Shown: piece by piece, positions 51,872-61,635 of the stretch
How the letters are laid out: each line of letters opens with the position of its first letter
How positions within the stretch are numbered: the stretch's first letter is position 1
Assembly (NCBI GenBank): GCA_964035575.1
Contig: OZ037884.1
Coordinates: 620,001 to 684,000 of the forward strand
Length of the DNA: 64,000 nucleotides
Reading direction: 5' to 3'
Source: Rhynchopus sp. YZ270_cl-10
Lineage: Eukaryota; Euglenozoa; Diplonemea; Diplonemida; Diplonemidae
Notes under the pieces: model-generated
What the model saw: only the letters and a program-made list of their open reading frames with translations
Told to the model about the DNA's origin: nothing
The model's database searches: none
Program-made: the position numbers and the translations under genes

Positions 51872-53799
51872 ATGCGGTTTATCTACAAGGTAATATGCCT
51901 GGTTCAGGCGCTTTTTGTGATAGTGTTTATGTTCTGGCAACACCGTACTATCCAAGGGGCTGTAGAGAAGCGACGTGAGAAGGGACAGGCTGCGTTGGTC
52001 AGCACCCCCTCCTCCACGTCCATTTCCTCCTTGGAAAAGCGGGAGGTGCACCAGACGCAACCACAGGTCAAATCAGATGGGAAAGTGTCAGAATCGGAGG
52101 CGCGCAACCGAAAGAGCGTGGAATCGCGAAATGTGGAGGCACACAACGAACAGGACACCATTTTGATTGCGCTGGCGTCCTACGGTGACATGGAGTGTGC
52201 ACCGACTGTTGCAAGAGCGTATCAGAGAGCGGCCCATCCGGACCGCGTCTTTTTTGGCATTTTTCAACAGCACAATTGCAGTGGTGTTGACGATGCTGAA
52301 CATTGCAAGGACTGTGTCGCAGACATCCACAACCACATAACGTGTCCAGAACATCCCCTGTGTACAAGGCTGTGGCAGGTTCGTGTCTCCCGTCTCCCTA
52401 TGCGGCAAACAAAAGGAGTGACCTACGGGCGTTTCATGGCAGAGAAGCACTACCGCGACGAGACGTTCGTCATGAACATCGATTCGCATTCGCACTTCTC
52501 TGCAGGATGGGATTCTGAGGTGATTGACATGTTCTACAGAATAGGTGATGACATGGCACTCATCACAACCTACCCAGCACACTACTCGGAGAACAGCATG
52601 GGGCATGACAAAAGTATGGTATTTTTTGAAACAACTTGTTGTCGATTCTAAAAAAGATTGGAGGCAGGCGCTGCGGGGCAAAACAAAACGGATTGAAAAA
52701 GACAGAGGCTTGCTTGTTTCTTTGAGTACTCAATTAACCACAACAACACTTCAGTTAACACGTTTATATAGAGGTCTATAATCAAACAAAACTTTTCAAC
52801 AAAACAACAAAACAGATGACCGCTTCCAGATGGACCGGAGCGGATCTGATATGTGCATCTGCCAGACAGCACGGACTGCAATCTTCAAGACCTTTAACTT
52901 CAAGCACGTCATGGGCCATGTATGCTGCACACCACCCCCTGCCCCTTCTCCTCTTCACCTAAAGCCTAGGTTCATCCAAATAACCACAGTTTTAGATGTG
53001 TATGCATGCCGCCTATCCATCTTTTCAACTTTAATTTTTATTCCTACGAAGCTTGCTTTAAAGGGGAAATAGTATTACCGGTACGGTCGCCAATCATCCC
53101 TCAAACAGGATGATTGTGCAATCAACGAAAAAACCTTTTTTCCTTTTACTTACCTACCGATCCTACTATTTTCGCTGCTACACACCTCATCGATTACGAT
53201 GTCTCCTTCCCCCCTTCTTTTTTTACCACACTTTACCACTTTAAATTGTAACACTCCAGGTAAAACGCCCCGATAAGCCCTTCCGCAGTGCCTTCCTTGC
53301 AGCTGGGTTCAACTTTGGACGGGGTCACCGCATTAAACGGGTGCCTTATGACCCTTACACACCATTTCTGTTTGACGGGGAGGAGACGAGCTTTGGGGTA
53401 CGCGCTTGGACGCATGGCTATGACTTCTACCATCCTGACAAGCCGGTTGTGGCACACTTATACATTACCTCGGGCAGCAAGCTGCGGCCCGTCTTTTGGA
53501 CGGACGACTGGGCGACACGGTACAAGGTGCAGTACGACAGCACGGTGCGCATCAACTACTTCCTCGGCCTGCACGATCTCTACGACAAGGCGGTGCCCCT
53601 CTCCGACATCAACCTTGTCGAGCAGGACACCTACGGGGTCGGCACTGCCCGCACGGTAGAACAGTACTGGGCATGGGCGCAGGTGTACACCAAGCCGGGT
53701 GACCCTGAAAAGTCCAAATCTCTGTGCCACCTATATGAATCAGGCGGGATGCCTCGTGTCCACAGAAAGGGGATTGACCCGGAGCCTAAGGAGAAATAG
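51872..53799 (+). CDS. GT60-type N-acetylglucosaminyltransferase, type II membrane protein
   Basis: Exons 51872-52618, 52830-52919 and 53260-53799, all phase 0; about 458 residues. A signal anchor (VICLVQALFVIVFMFW, residues 7-22) is followed by a polar stem and the catalytic domain. Family marks are ILIALASYGDMECAPTVARA, FGIFQQHNC, the metal-binding D-S-H (residues 204-206) in NIDSHSHFSAGWD, and PFLFDGEETSFGVRAWTHGYD in exon 3. GT60 includes cytosolic Skp1 GlcNAc transferases and Golgi mucin-type GlcNAc transferases of trypanosomes; the anchor favours a Golgi enzyme acting on Ser/Thr or hydroxyproline. Exon 2 is short and its acceptor (CGCTTCCAG) was chosen to keep the frame. The first donor could also be six bases earlier (GTATGG). 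Intron 1 holds repeat G and intron 2 repeat H. Confidence 0.85.
52622..52754 (+). repeat. Repeat G copy in intron 1 of the GT60 gene
   Basis: About 133 bp, closely matching 59601-59741: CTTGTTGTCGATTCTAAAAA, GATTGGAGGC, GCGCTGCGGGGCAAA, GAGTACTCAATTAACCACAA. It starts three bases after the donor. Confidence 0.8.
53047..53136 (+). repeat. Repeat H copy in intron 2 of the GT60 gene
   Basis: GCTTTAAAGGGGAAATAGTA, ACGGTCGCCAATCATCC, then GGATGATTGTGCAATCAACG. CAATCATCC and GGATGATTG form a perfect 9-bp stem. Confidence 0.75.
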
Positions 53800-53966
53800 G
53801 AGGGGTCGGGAGGGGTGGTGTCAGTCTCATAGGGGCGGGGGGGGGTTGGGTGTGGTGGGGGGGCGTTGGAAGAAAGGTGAAAAAAGCTGTGAGCGGGGGG
53901 TTTTTTTTGTGCGTTTGGCTGCTGGCTTGGTGTGTCTATGGAGAGAGAGAGAAAAAAAAAGATGTG

Positions 53967-54030
53967 TGTAGTGGAGCACGCTTTCTCGGATGGTCTTACA
54001 ACACTAATAGTTTTCAACAAAAACTTTTTT
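53967..54030 (+). repeat. Divergent repeat B copy
   Basis: GTAGTGGAGCACGCTTTCTC, GGATGGTCTTACAACACTAA, TAGTTTTCAACAAAAAC. Confidence 0.6.
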
Positions 54031-54363
54031 TTGGTACTTTTGGGTTTGTGTAGCTCTTCTGAAAGATTATACCAATTTTTTTTTTTGTGTTTGGAAGTGG
54101 GGATACTGAGAGGGTTAAGGGGAAGAAGGAATGCCTCGAAGAGTCGGAACACAACACAGACACAGCAAAAGTCATGTGGGTCAGAAGATTGATACGGCTA
54201 TTGGTTTTATGGTGGGAGGGGGAGGGAGGGAGGGGAGGTGGGGAAGTTGAGGAAAAAGTCTTGCACACCTTTTGTCATCACTCTGCCCCCCCTCATGACC
54301 TAGGCGAAGGATGTGGTTGAAAAAATGTTCTGATTCTGATCGCCTTCCTCTTCTTAAGGAGTC

Positions 54364-54406
54364 GAGGTATACTGTCATGAGAGGGCTTTTTTGTATTTCA
54401 AGTCAA
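54364..54406 (+). repeat. Repeat F copy, 5' truncated
   Basis: GAGGTATACTGTCATGAGAG, GGCTTTTTTGTATTTCAAGT. Confidence 0.7.
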
Positions 54407-54455
54407 CGACTGATGTTGATTGCTCTGTTATTTATTTATTTATTTATTTTTTGAT

Positions 54456-54532
54456 AAATTGTCGGAGTGTAGTTTGCCTCGGGTTGTGTTGCCACAGTTT
54501 TGTGCAAATCTTTGCTTTTAACAAAAAGTTCA
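54456..54532 (-). repeat. Repeat C copy, inverted
   Basis: Reads TTGATAAATTGTCGGAGTGT, GCCTCGGGTTGTGTTGCCAC, AGTTTTGTGCAAATC on +; the only clear minus-oriented copy of this family. Confidence 0.75.
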
Positions 54533-54563
54533 CTCACGAAAAAAAAAAAGGCCTCTGATCTTG

Positions 54564-54596
<33 letters not shown>

Positions 54597-55062
54597 GAGT
54601 TTTTGTGAGTGAGACATTTTTTTCACTTTCAACTTCTCGTTTCATAGAAAAGACTTCACCCCTCAGGTTCCCCCCACCCCTCGAGCGTGTACATTTTGCG
54701 TTGTGCAAGCTCGTTCTGCTGAAATTCCAAACGAAAAAAAAAATATACGACACATTTTATTATACACACAGAAAAGCTACCCTGAACACCATTGCATTCC
54801 TTTTTTTTTTTTTTTTTTTTGCATTTTTCCCTCCCCCCTCCCTTATTCCACTCCTCACATCAGGTTATTTCTTCTTCTTCTTCTTTTTTTCTTCTCTTGA
54901 AACACATCCATTTACACAAACCTCTCCTCTCTCTCTCACCTGGCACTTTTCTTTTCTTTTCGCCAACTTTCATTTCCCTCTTCTCCTTCTGCTTGGTGAA
55001 AAAGTGGGAGGGCTAATATAATTCAACAGAAATAAATCAGGGAAGTCTTTTTTTTGCAGAGA

Positions 55063-56532
55063 ATGAGCGGGTCTGGAGGAACCGGAGGCTCTGATGAGGA
55101 GGAAGGGTTTGAGATCCCAGATGGGTCCTCCTCATCCACCTCCCCTTCCCCGGTCCCTGCGGATACCGATGGCGGCGAGTCGTCGGAGGTGGCGACGGAT
55201 GTTCCTACTTCTGAAGTCCCTTCGTCTTCCTATGCAGATACACCTCAGAAAAAGAAGAAGGCATCTCCAAAGAGACAGAACAGAGCCTCCAATAACCCCG
55301 TCTCTCCATCCTCTGCATCTTCGGTGTCGGATCTGAGTTATAGCGATGATGATTCTTCTTCTTCTTCTTCTTCTTCAGACAAGACAACACCACCAGAACC
55401 CCCTTCTTCACCTCCTCAAACGGAGGAATTAGAAGAAGACACGAACAATGCAACGATACCGCAAGCTGGAATGCAAATAGATAAAGAAATGGAGGAAAAG
55501 GGGGAGGAGGTGGAGGTGGAGGTGGAGGTGGAGGAGGAGGAGGGTGAAGCAGAGGTGAAAGGGGCGGGGGGTGAAGAGGAAGAGGAAGAGGAAGAGGAGG
55601 AGGAGGGGGTAAAAGAGGAGATGGTTGTGAAGCCCGCAAAGCCGCCTACACCATTGTCATCACGGTCCCGGTCGGTGTCGTCGCGATCGGAGCTATCTGC
55701 GTCGCGTCGGTCCTCCCCTTCGGAAACTCAAACCCCCCCTCCAATTGTATCTGATGTGATTGATGATGAAGACGAGATCGTCCCATACCCGCCCCACCCC
55801 ATAGAAGAAGAAGAGGAGGAAGAGGAGGAGGGGGATGAAGACGATCGGATCGCAGATGATGAAGGTGAGGAAAGTGTAGGGGTAGTCGCCTGCCGGCTTG
55901 TAAAGGGGAAAAAGGGAGGGCGGAGGAGGAAAAGGAAGAAGCAGGTGGTTCAAGTAATGCTGTATTCCCCATCAGAGCGGAATGTGTTCACTAGGTTGTA
56001 CCCAGAGATCTTTTCGAGAACGCCGTCTGCATTGCAAAAGATTTTGCGGCCATCAAAATTGGATCCAGTTGGGACCAATTCGGGGAAATGGGTTGCCGCT
56101 CCACCACGCACTGTTCGACCAGGAGAAGGTTCGCCAGCGCTGTACACTGGACCAAGATTTGCGCCAAGACCACCAGCGTTAACTTCACCCCCGAAACTTC
56201 CATGCAAACCTGAAGAAGGATCACCAAAACGAGGAAGGCGGCCCCCCAAGCCCAACACAAATGCATACAATACCTTGGTTCCCTTGACGCAAGAGGCTAC
56301 AGCATCGCATATATCAAAGCCGTCGCGTGTGGGGAAGCATATTGCCCTGCAAGGTGCAAGGCACCGACGTCGCCTGAAGCTTCCCAAGGTAAAGGAGACG
56401 AAGGGGAAAAGGCTTGGTGTGCCGACAGTGATGCTGCTCAGCAAGGATGCGCTGCAGGCGAGGGTCGTGAAGTTGCAGAATGATAAAATCACCCTGGAGA
56501 GGAGGGTGCAGGAGCTGGAGGCTCGGGGTTGA
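55063..56532 (+). CDS. Acidic, disordered protein with C-terminal coiled coil
   Basis: Single exon, ATG 55063 to TGA, 489 residues. The ATG follows a strong acceptor-like TTTTTTTGCAG, as expected for a trans-splice site. The first 300 residues are Ser, Pro and Glu-rich, with runs of Glu encoded by GAG/GAA repeats (near 55500-55620 and 55805-55835). A basic patch (KGKKGGRRRKRKKQ) could be a nuclear signal. A more ordered region follows (VVQVMLYSPSERNVFTRLYP). The protein ends in a heptad-like segment (DALQARVVKLQNDKITLERR). No family is recognised; nuclear or scaffold roles are only guesses. Confidence 0.7.
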   Translation: MSGSGGTGGSDEEEGFEIPDGSSSSTSPSPVPADTDGGESSEVATDVPTSEVPSSSYADTPQKKKKASPKRQNRASNNPVSPSSASSVSDLSYSDDDSSSSSSSSDKTTPPEPPSSPPQTEELEEDTNNATIPQAGMQIDKEMEEKGEEVEVEVEVEEEEGEAEVKGAGGEEEEEEEEEEEGVKEEMVVKPAKPPTPLSSRSRSVSSRSELSASRRSSPSETQTPPPIVSDVIDDEDEIVPYPPHPIEEEEEEEEEGDEDDRIADDEGEESVGVVACRLVKGKKGGRRRKRKKQVVQVMLYSPSERNVFTRLYPEIFSRTPSALQKILRPSKLDPVGTNSGKWVAAPPRTVRPGEGSPALYTGPRFAPRPPALTSPPKLPCKPEEGSPKRGRRPPKPNTNAYNTLVPLTQEATASHISKPSRVGKHIALQGARHRRRLKLPKVKETKGKRLGVPTVMLLSKDALQARVVKLQNDKITLERRVQELEARG

Positions 56533-56595
56533 TTTCATGAAGAAAAGAAAATTTTTAAAAAAAGACAGAAAAAGCTCCAGAAGAAGAAGAGAAAA

Positions 56596-56664
56596 AAGTG
56601 GAGATTGCACAAACCGTGGCAACACAACCGAGGCAACTACACTCCAACATTTTATCAAAAAAAA
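56596..56664 (+). repeat. Repeat C copy
   Basis: AGTGGAGATTGCACAAACCG, TGGCAACACAACCGAGGCAA, CTACACTCCAACATTTTATC then A. Confidence 0.75.
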
Positions 56665-56871
56665 ACAAAAAAAGAAGTAACAGAACTCCCCTAATACTCA
56701 TCTTTGTTCTATTGAGATGAGTCATGTCGTTTCAGCGTCGTATCCCCTTCCGGGTGTTGCGTGCGGTACGAGATGGGGGGGAGGGGAGGCCGAGGGGGTG
56801 TTTGTTTGAAGGAAGACCACAAAAATGGTGTTCATTTTTTAAAAATCATGTTTTAGTGTACTGTGTGTTTT

Positions 56872-56932
56872 CTTTTGTGCCTGTGCCCGCTGATGAACAG
56901 TGAGGCGTTTGCACTTTTCAACTTCTCTTTTT
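56872..56932 (+). repeat. Repeat D copy, 3' part
   Basis: TCTTTTGTGCCTGTGCCCGC, TGATGAACAGTGAGGCGTTT, GCACTTTTCAACTTCTC. Confidence 0.7.
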
Positions 56933-57313
56933 TCTTTTTTTCTTGATCTTTTCCATGATGATTTGCCCCTTCCCATATATGCCGCACACCCGTCTTAACA
57001 GTTGGGGTTTTTTTTTTGATTGCCGCATTACCCCCTTCTCTTTTGGGGACAACTGTGATTCGCGAACCGAGAAAATAATTTACATTTCTTTCTCTTACGT
57101 CCATTTCCCCCCCTCCCACACATATAGAAGACCAAAGTCACCTCCCCACCCCCATTTTTTCTCCTCTGTGTGCAAAACACTGATTTTCGTCATTTTTTCC
57201 CAACCCCCTTCAACCCCTTTTTCAACATCCACCTAAAGCAACCAAAACCACACACACCCCCCTCCTCCTCCTCCCCCCCTCCCCCCAATCCATGGGACTG
57301 TAAACCCACCACA

Positions 57314-58854
57314 ATGGAGGTGGCGAGTAGTGACGCACCGGGGTCGCCGTTTCAGAAGAAGGGTGTGCATGGGAGGGGGATTTCGAGAAGGTCGCTGGAT
57401 AGGGAACGGACATCTTCACCGACGAGGCTGTTGGGGAATCGATCGAGCAGTAGCTTGGATGCAATGCCGTCGGGGCTACAGTCGCCTGCGTCGCGATCGA
57501 TGGCGAGCAATCATGATTCTTTCTCGTTAACCCAACGGAACGTTAGAAGTGCAAATTCCAAACCCGTTGCCTTCACCCAACGCCGTGACAAAGAAACCAC
57601 ACAACGTACCTGCGCGAACCTCTCCCTCCTCCTTGGTGTCGCAGTCATGATCGAATCCCTCGGTGTCGCTGTCGGTGGTGCCTCCCACGGGAATTTCAGT
57701 GTCTTCAGTACTCTAAGAACGGCCGGCGCGTTTGTGGTTTTGATATTTTCGTTTCCGATATTGTATTATCTTTGTGTGCTCCCTACGGCGGTACCGGACA
57801 GCGCATTGGTGGCGACATTAATGTATTTTGGTGGGGTAGTGTTGAGGGTGTGCGGGGAGGGGCAGATTCTGGCAAGGGTGTGGGAGTTTCCGTTGCTCCC
57901 GAAGCTTTCTGCGGCGTATTGCAATGTGCGTCGGAGCGAGCAAGGTGGGGCAGAATGCGGCTGGCATTCTGGCATGAATTATTTCCGTTTGAAGGAGATT
58001 TCTGCGATGGCGAGTGGGTTTCTTTTTGCGGCGCTGTTTGTTCTGTCGGTCGCCGTGGTGTTTTCACGCAATCTGGGCTGGGGGGTGCGGGAGTGGGCAA
58101 GCTTTCGCATCGTGGTCGGCGGGCTTTGTCTGGTCCTAGCAGAAAGCGCGGTCGGAGAAGGCATAATCCTTCCTGCACAGACAATGCAGGGCATTCGTTC
58201 AGAAGACGACCCTCTCGGTATGCGTGGAAAGCTTGCGCTCGCTGTAGCTGGCAGTACCGTAGAAGCGGTCGGCGCCCTCGGTGTGCTCTGCACCCTACGT
58301 TGGTGCCTCGCACCGTCCTCAAAAGCAATTGCCGCTGCCTGCGCCTTCGTCTCAATAGGGATGCTTCTCCGTCTGGTCGGCGAAATTGAGCAACTCCACC
58401 CAACAGCAGTCTGGACGCCCTTAGGGGTAGACGACGGGCAAACAGTGGAAATAGTGCTGAAAATCCTGGCTGATATGCTGTGTGCAGTCGCAACCCTCTG
58501 CTTTTCGGCGTTGTGTTTGCAAAAAAGGTGTGTTTTTTTTGGAATGCAGCCAAATGGCGATCATTTCAAAAGTTTTTTTTTCTCCGGATTCTCAAAAATC
58601 TGTACGCACGCAGGGCCCGGAACAGTATAAAAAAATATGCTTCCGTAACTACGAGAGGCTTAGTATCACCTTTTTGATAAAACTTTTCTCTTTTAACTCA
58701 AGCAGCATTACTAGATCATCTCTCTTTTTATTCTTCAATCTTTTGGTGACTAAGGCACGTGAGGCAGAGATTCATCGTACAAGGTTTCTTTATTCAACAT
58801 CACTCCACTCCCAACAGGTTTTGCCTTCCTGTAGACGACTTCGGGGTGACGTAG
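57314..58854 (+). CDS. Eight-TM membrane protein of unknown family, two exons
   Basis: Exons 57314-58527 and 58818-58854, phase 2, donor GTGTGT, acceptor CTCCCAACAG; 416 residues. The first 95 residues are polar, Ser/Arg-rich and cytosolic-looking. Eight hydrophobic segments follow: LSLLLGVAVMIESLGVAVGG, AGAFVVLIFSFPILYYLCVL, ALVATLMYFGGVVLRVCGEG, GFLFAALFVLSVAVVF, FRIVVGGLCLVLAESAVGEG, LALAVAGSTVEAVGALGVLC, AAACAFVSIGMLLRLVGEI and ILADMLCAVATLCFSALC. The recurring L-R/E-x-x-GE ends of segments 3, 5 and 7 suggest internal duplication. The last exon adds FCLPVDDFGVT. Without splicing the frame would end in a T-rich, non-coding-looking tail, which supports the intron. It could be a transporter or sensor; nothing identifies a substrate. 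Confidence 0.7.
58637..58676 (+). repeat. Hairpin repeat A copy in intron, 5' degraded
   Basis: CTTCCGTAACTACGAGAGGC, TTAGTATCACCTTTTTGATA. Confidence 0.6.
58744..58783 (+). repeat. Hairpin repeat A copy in intron before the 3' splice site
   Basis: TGGTGACTAAGGCACGTGAG, GCAGAGATTCATCGTACAAG. The acceptor of the eight-TM gene is 34 bases downstream. Confidence 0.65.
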
Positions 58855-59445
58855 AGAAAGCACTATGGGTTGGGTTGGGGTCTCGGAGGGGTGGGTCATA
58901 CAGGGTGGGCCCTAGTAAGGAAAGTGCCGTGCGTCCATTGTAGTAAGGGTTGGGGGTGGGGGTCTGGGGGAGCACACGACACTTCCTTTTTTGTATGTAA
59001 AGACTTTTTTCTTTTTTCCATTTTTTTTTTTTTTGGTCCGTTTTTTTTTCTCTTCCGAAATGGATGCAGGACGGTATGGCTGGGGTCCACCCGGTTGCTT
59101 TGTGGATAAGATGACTGCTATTTCATCTGCAAGGTACGTTCGTCTTCTACATTATTGGGTGATTGGGTAGAGGCTGTTGGGGGGGGTCATCTGTCTTTAA
59201 CAAAATGTGCTCGGGAAGCACATTCACTCTCGCAAACTGTTCTTTTCTGTGTTATGTGTCTTTGGAAGTCTGTATCCAAAGGTACCGTTGCATTGCCTTC
59301 AGCTTTGTTTTGCCTCAAGGTGACTGAACATAATGCGTAAATGGCTCATCTGTGAAAGGGTTCTGTTATAGGTTGTATTGGAGAGACATTCGTCTTCACA
59401 AGTTTTCTTTTGCCCAACTTTTCTTTTGCCAATCGAGACAAACTC

Positions 59446-59525
59446 TCTGGGGGTTCGATAACCCGTGGAGAACCAGTGCCCTGTGTCCGTCCGATGTACG
59501 GTGAGGCGTTTCAACTTTTCTTTCC
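59446..59525 (+). repeat. Repeat D copy
   Basis: CTCTCTGGGGGTTCGATAAC, CCGTGGAGAACCAGTGCCCT, GGTGAGGCGTTTCAAC. Confidence 0.75.
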
Positions 59526-59600
59526 CCCCCCCCCCCCATTACGTCCCGTCCGTTGCGTGGGCTTGACTGAGAAGCGTTTTCGCACGTTTCAACTACCCAC

Positions 59601-59741
59601 TTTTTGATAAAACACCTTGTTGTCAATTCTAAAAAAGATTGGAGGCAAGCGCTGCGGGGCAAACAAAACGGATTGAAAAAAAAGACAGAAGCGTGCTTGT
59701 TTTCTTTGAGTACTCAATTAACCACAACAACCATACTTCAG
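59601..59741 (+). repeat. Repeat G copy
   Basis: TTTTTGATAAAACACCTTGT, GATTGGAGGCAAGCGCTGCG, GAGTACTCAATTAACCACAA; the partner is in intron 1 of the GT60 gene. Confidence 0.8.
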
Positions 59742-60037
59742 TTTGACACATTTTTTTTTCTTCACCCTTTTTGTTTTCCGGCTGAGCGCACAAACAAAAT
59801 ACCTGATCTTTTTTTGTTGCCATACCAAACACCACCTCCGTTCGTCTAGCGTAACCTTTTGTGTGCTTTCACCCATGGCATACGTGGGTCAGTTGAGGTG
59901 ACTATCAGTTAATATTCGTGGGATTAGTACATCTCACTGCGTTAAATTGTGGGGATTTAATGGTAAGTATAAGTTATTTTGAACGATGTCTTGTACACAC
60001 AGTCTTTCAAAACGTTCTCCTTTTCTTCTTGTGCTTT

Positions 60038-60093
60038 CATCCGGGGCTGGCTTGGAGGTGCCCGCATCGATATTTATTCCTTTCTTCCTCATT
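60038..60093 (+). repeat. Repeat E copy, internally deleted
   Basis: GTGCTTTCATCCGGGGCTGG, CTTGGAGGTGCCCGCATCGA. Confidence 0.65.
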
Positions 60094-60408
60094 TTTTTTT
60101 AAAAGACTCCTGTTCTTCTTTCCTTCTGTTTTACGAACCAACTGATATACAAATGTCTCACCGGAATCTTGCAAGGACCCAACAAACACAGCCGGGGGTA
60201 AAAACCCTCCTTAGGTCCTAAAAATCCCGTGTTTTGTTGCCTTCCTGTACCCTGCTTTTTTACGAATACCCCCCTCTCGAAACGCTGTTTTGCTTTTCAC
60301 AAAAAGAAAAATGCGGGAGGTGAGAAACAAGGGTTTTCCGGTAGTTTTTGCACTTTTTTTTCCCCTGCCAATTTCATTCACCCTTTTTCTTTTTTTTTTC
60401 AAAAAAAA

Positions 60409-60447
60409 GATGTGACCAAGCAAGAGGCCTGGGTTCATCTTGCAAAC
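60409..60447 (+). repeat. Hairpin repeat A copy
   Basis: AGATGTGACCAAGCAAGAGG, CCTGGGTTCATCTTGCAAAC. Confidence 0.65.
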
Positions 60448-60724
60448 TTTTTTGCTCCTAAGTTTTTGAAACGGACTCCTCTCTGGCAGTTACGCACCCA
60501 ATTGGTGGGGGGTTGGGGGGTTTGGGGTTTAAGGTGAGAGATAAGGGGCGAGAATAGCTTTGTCCGAAGTTGCACGCATCTTGGGATGGGTACGGGGAAC
60601 GCACACCGTAGTGGTGTTAAAACCACACATCTTTTTTCAACCCCAAAAGACGATTTGTCTGCATGGAATGAAGTGTACTTTATTTCATGATTTTTTTTTT
60701 TTTAAATTCTGCAGACAAAGCAAC

Positions 60725-60904
60725 GAGGCCGACTACGCCTGAAAATTGGCATGTCTGGAAAATCTATCTGAAGCGTGGCTGAGGCAGACTAATACTATTA
60801 CAATCCCTTGTACATTGTACTACTTACAGTCACGCCTCAGACACGTCTGAGTATGATTAGTACTCCTCAGATTTTCTGTGTTTTAGCGAGGCTTGTTCGG
60901 CCTC
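60725..60904. mobile_element. GAGGC...GCCTC inverted-repeat element
   Basis: GAGGCCGAC at the left, GTTCGGCCTC at the right; inner GCCTCAGACACG and CTGAGGC motifs allow further pairing. Relative of 32381-32520 in the other orientation. Confidence 0.55.
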
Positions 60905-61423
60905 ATGTATTGTACGATTCTATATGGGGCCTCGTGTGTGCCGCCTGCCAGTAACCTAGCCCCTTTTGGGTGTCATTTTTTAGTACCGAACCCATTTGGT
61001 AGGGATGATTTGTCGAAAAAAAAAAGAAAAACGAAAATAACAGAAATTTAAATGTTTCAAAATACTCGAGGTTGGGAGGGGAGAGGGGTTCAGTGGGGGT
61101 GCACTTGTTGCCGGAACGTAATAGGACCTCATCCCCTCTCCTCCCCCCCAACCGATCCCTTCCCATAACCCTTTCCCCCCCCCAGTTCACATTAAAAAAA
61201 AAAATGTGATTAGAGGTGAAGAAAGAAAAGCTTTGATTTTTGGTGAACATCCCCCCCCTCAGTTCCCACCTTTTTATACTACATTGTTACCAAGAAACAA
61301 ATGACGAATACAGGATGGGGAAAATGACCGTTAATTTCGCCTTTCGTGTTTCCCGCAAAAGGGTTTTTATGCAAAAGTCTTGGGTTCATCTTACAAGAAG
61401 ATAATTCTCTTTTGCCCTTTCAT

Positions 61424-61512
61424 TGTGCTTTCATCCAACTGGCATGGTACGTGGGTCAGAGGGAGGTGCCTGCATTAGTACTTCTTCACTTTCATTTGTC
61501 CACCTGCAGACT
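61424..61512 (+). repeat. Repeat E copy upstream of the RRM gene
   Basis: GTGCTTTCATCCAACTGGCA, GTACGTGGGTCAGAGGGAGG, TGCCTGCATTAGTACTTC; ends in pyrimidines and CTGCAG, about 125 bases before the RRM gene's ATG. Confidence 0.75.
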
Positions 61513-61635
61513 TTTCTATTCAGTAGAACAGAAAGTAGTAATTCTTTCATTGACACGCCAAAAACACCCTACAGTATACACAAGGCTCTTCGGTAGCCGT
61601 TTAGACAAAAAAAAAAAAAAAAACAAAAAAGCAAA

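Larger units (their letters stand above)
53800..55062. other. Intergenic with repeats B, F and inverted C
   Basis: G-rich after the stop codon, then dispersed repeats, long T runs (54569-54596) and a C/T tract ending TTTTTTTGCAG (55059), three bases before the next ATG. Confidence 0.6.
56533..57313. other. Intergenic with repeats C and D
   Basis: No gene seen. The last 150 bp are C-rich (CCTCCTCCTCC) before the next ATG. Confidence 0.6.
58855..61635. other. Intergenic, repeat-rich
   Basis: No gene supported over 2.8 kb. Holds repeats D, G, E (two), A and one MITE; G-rich runs near 58940 and 60506. Confidence 0.6.
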
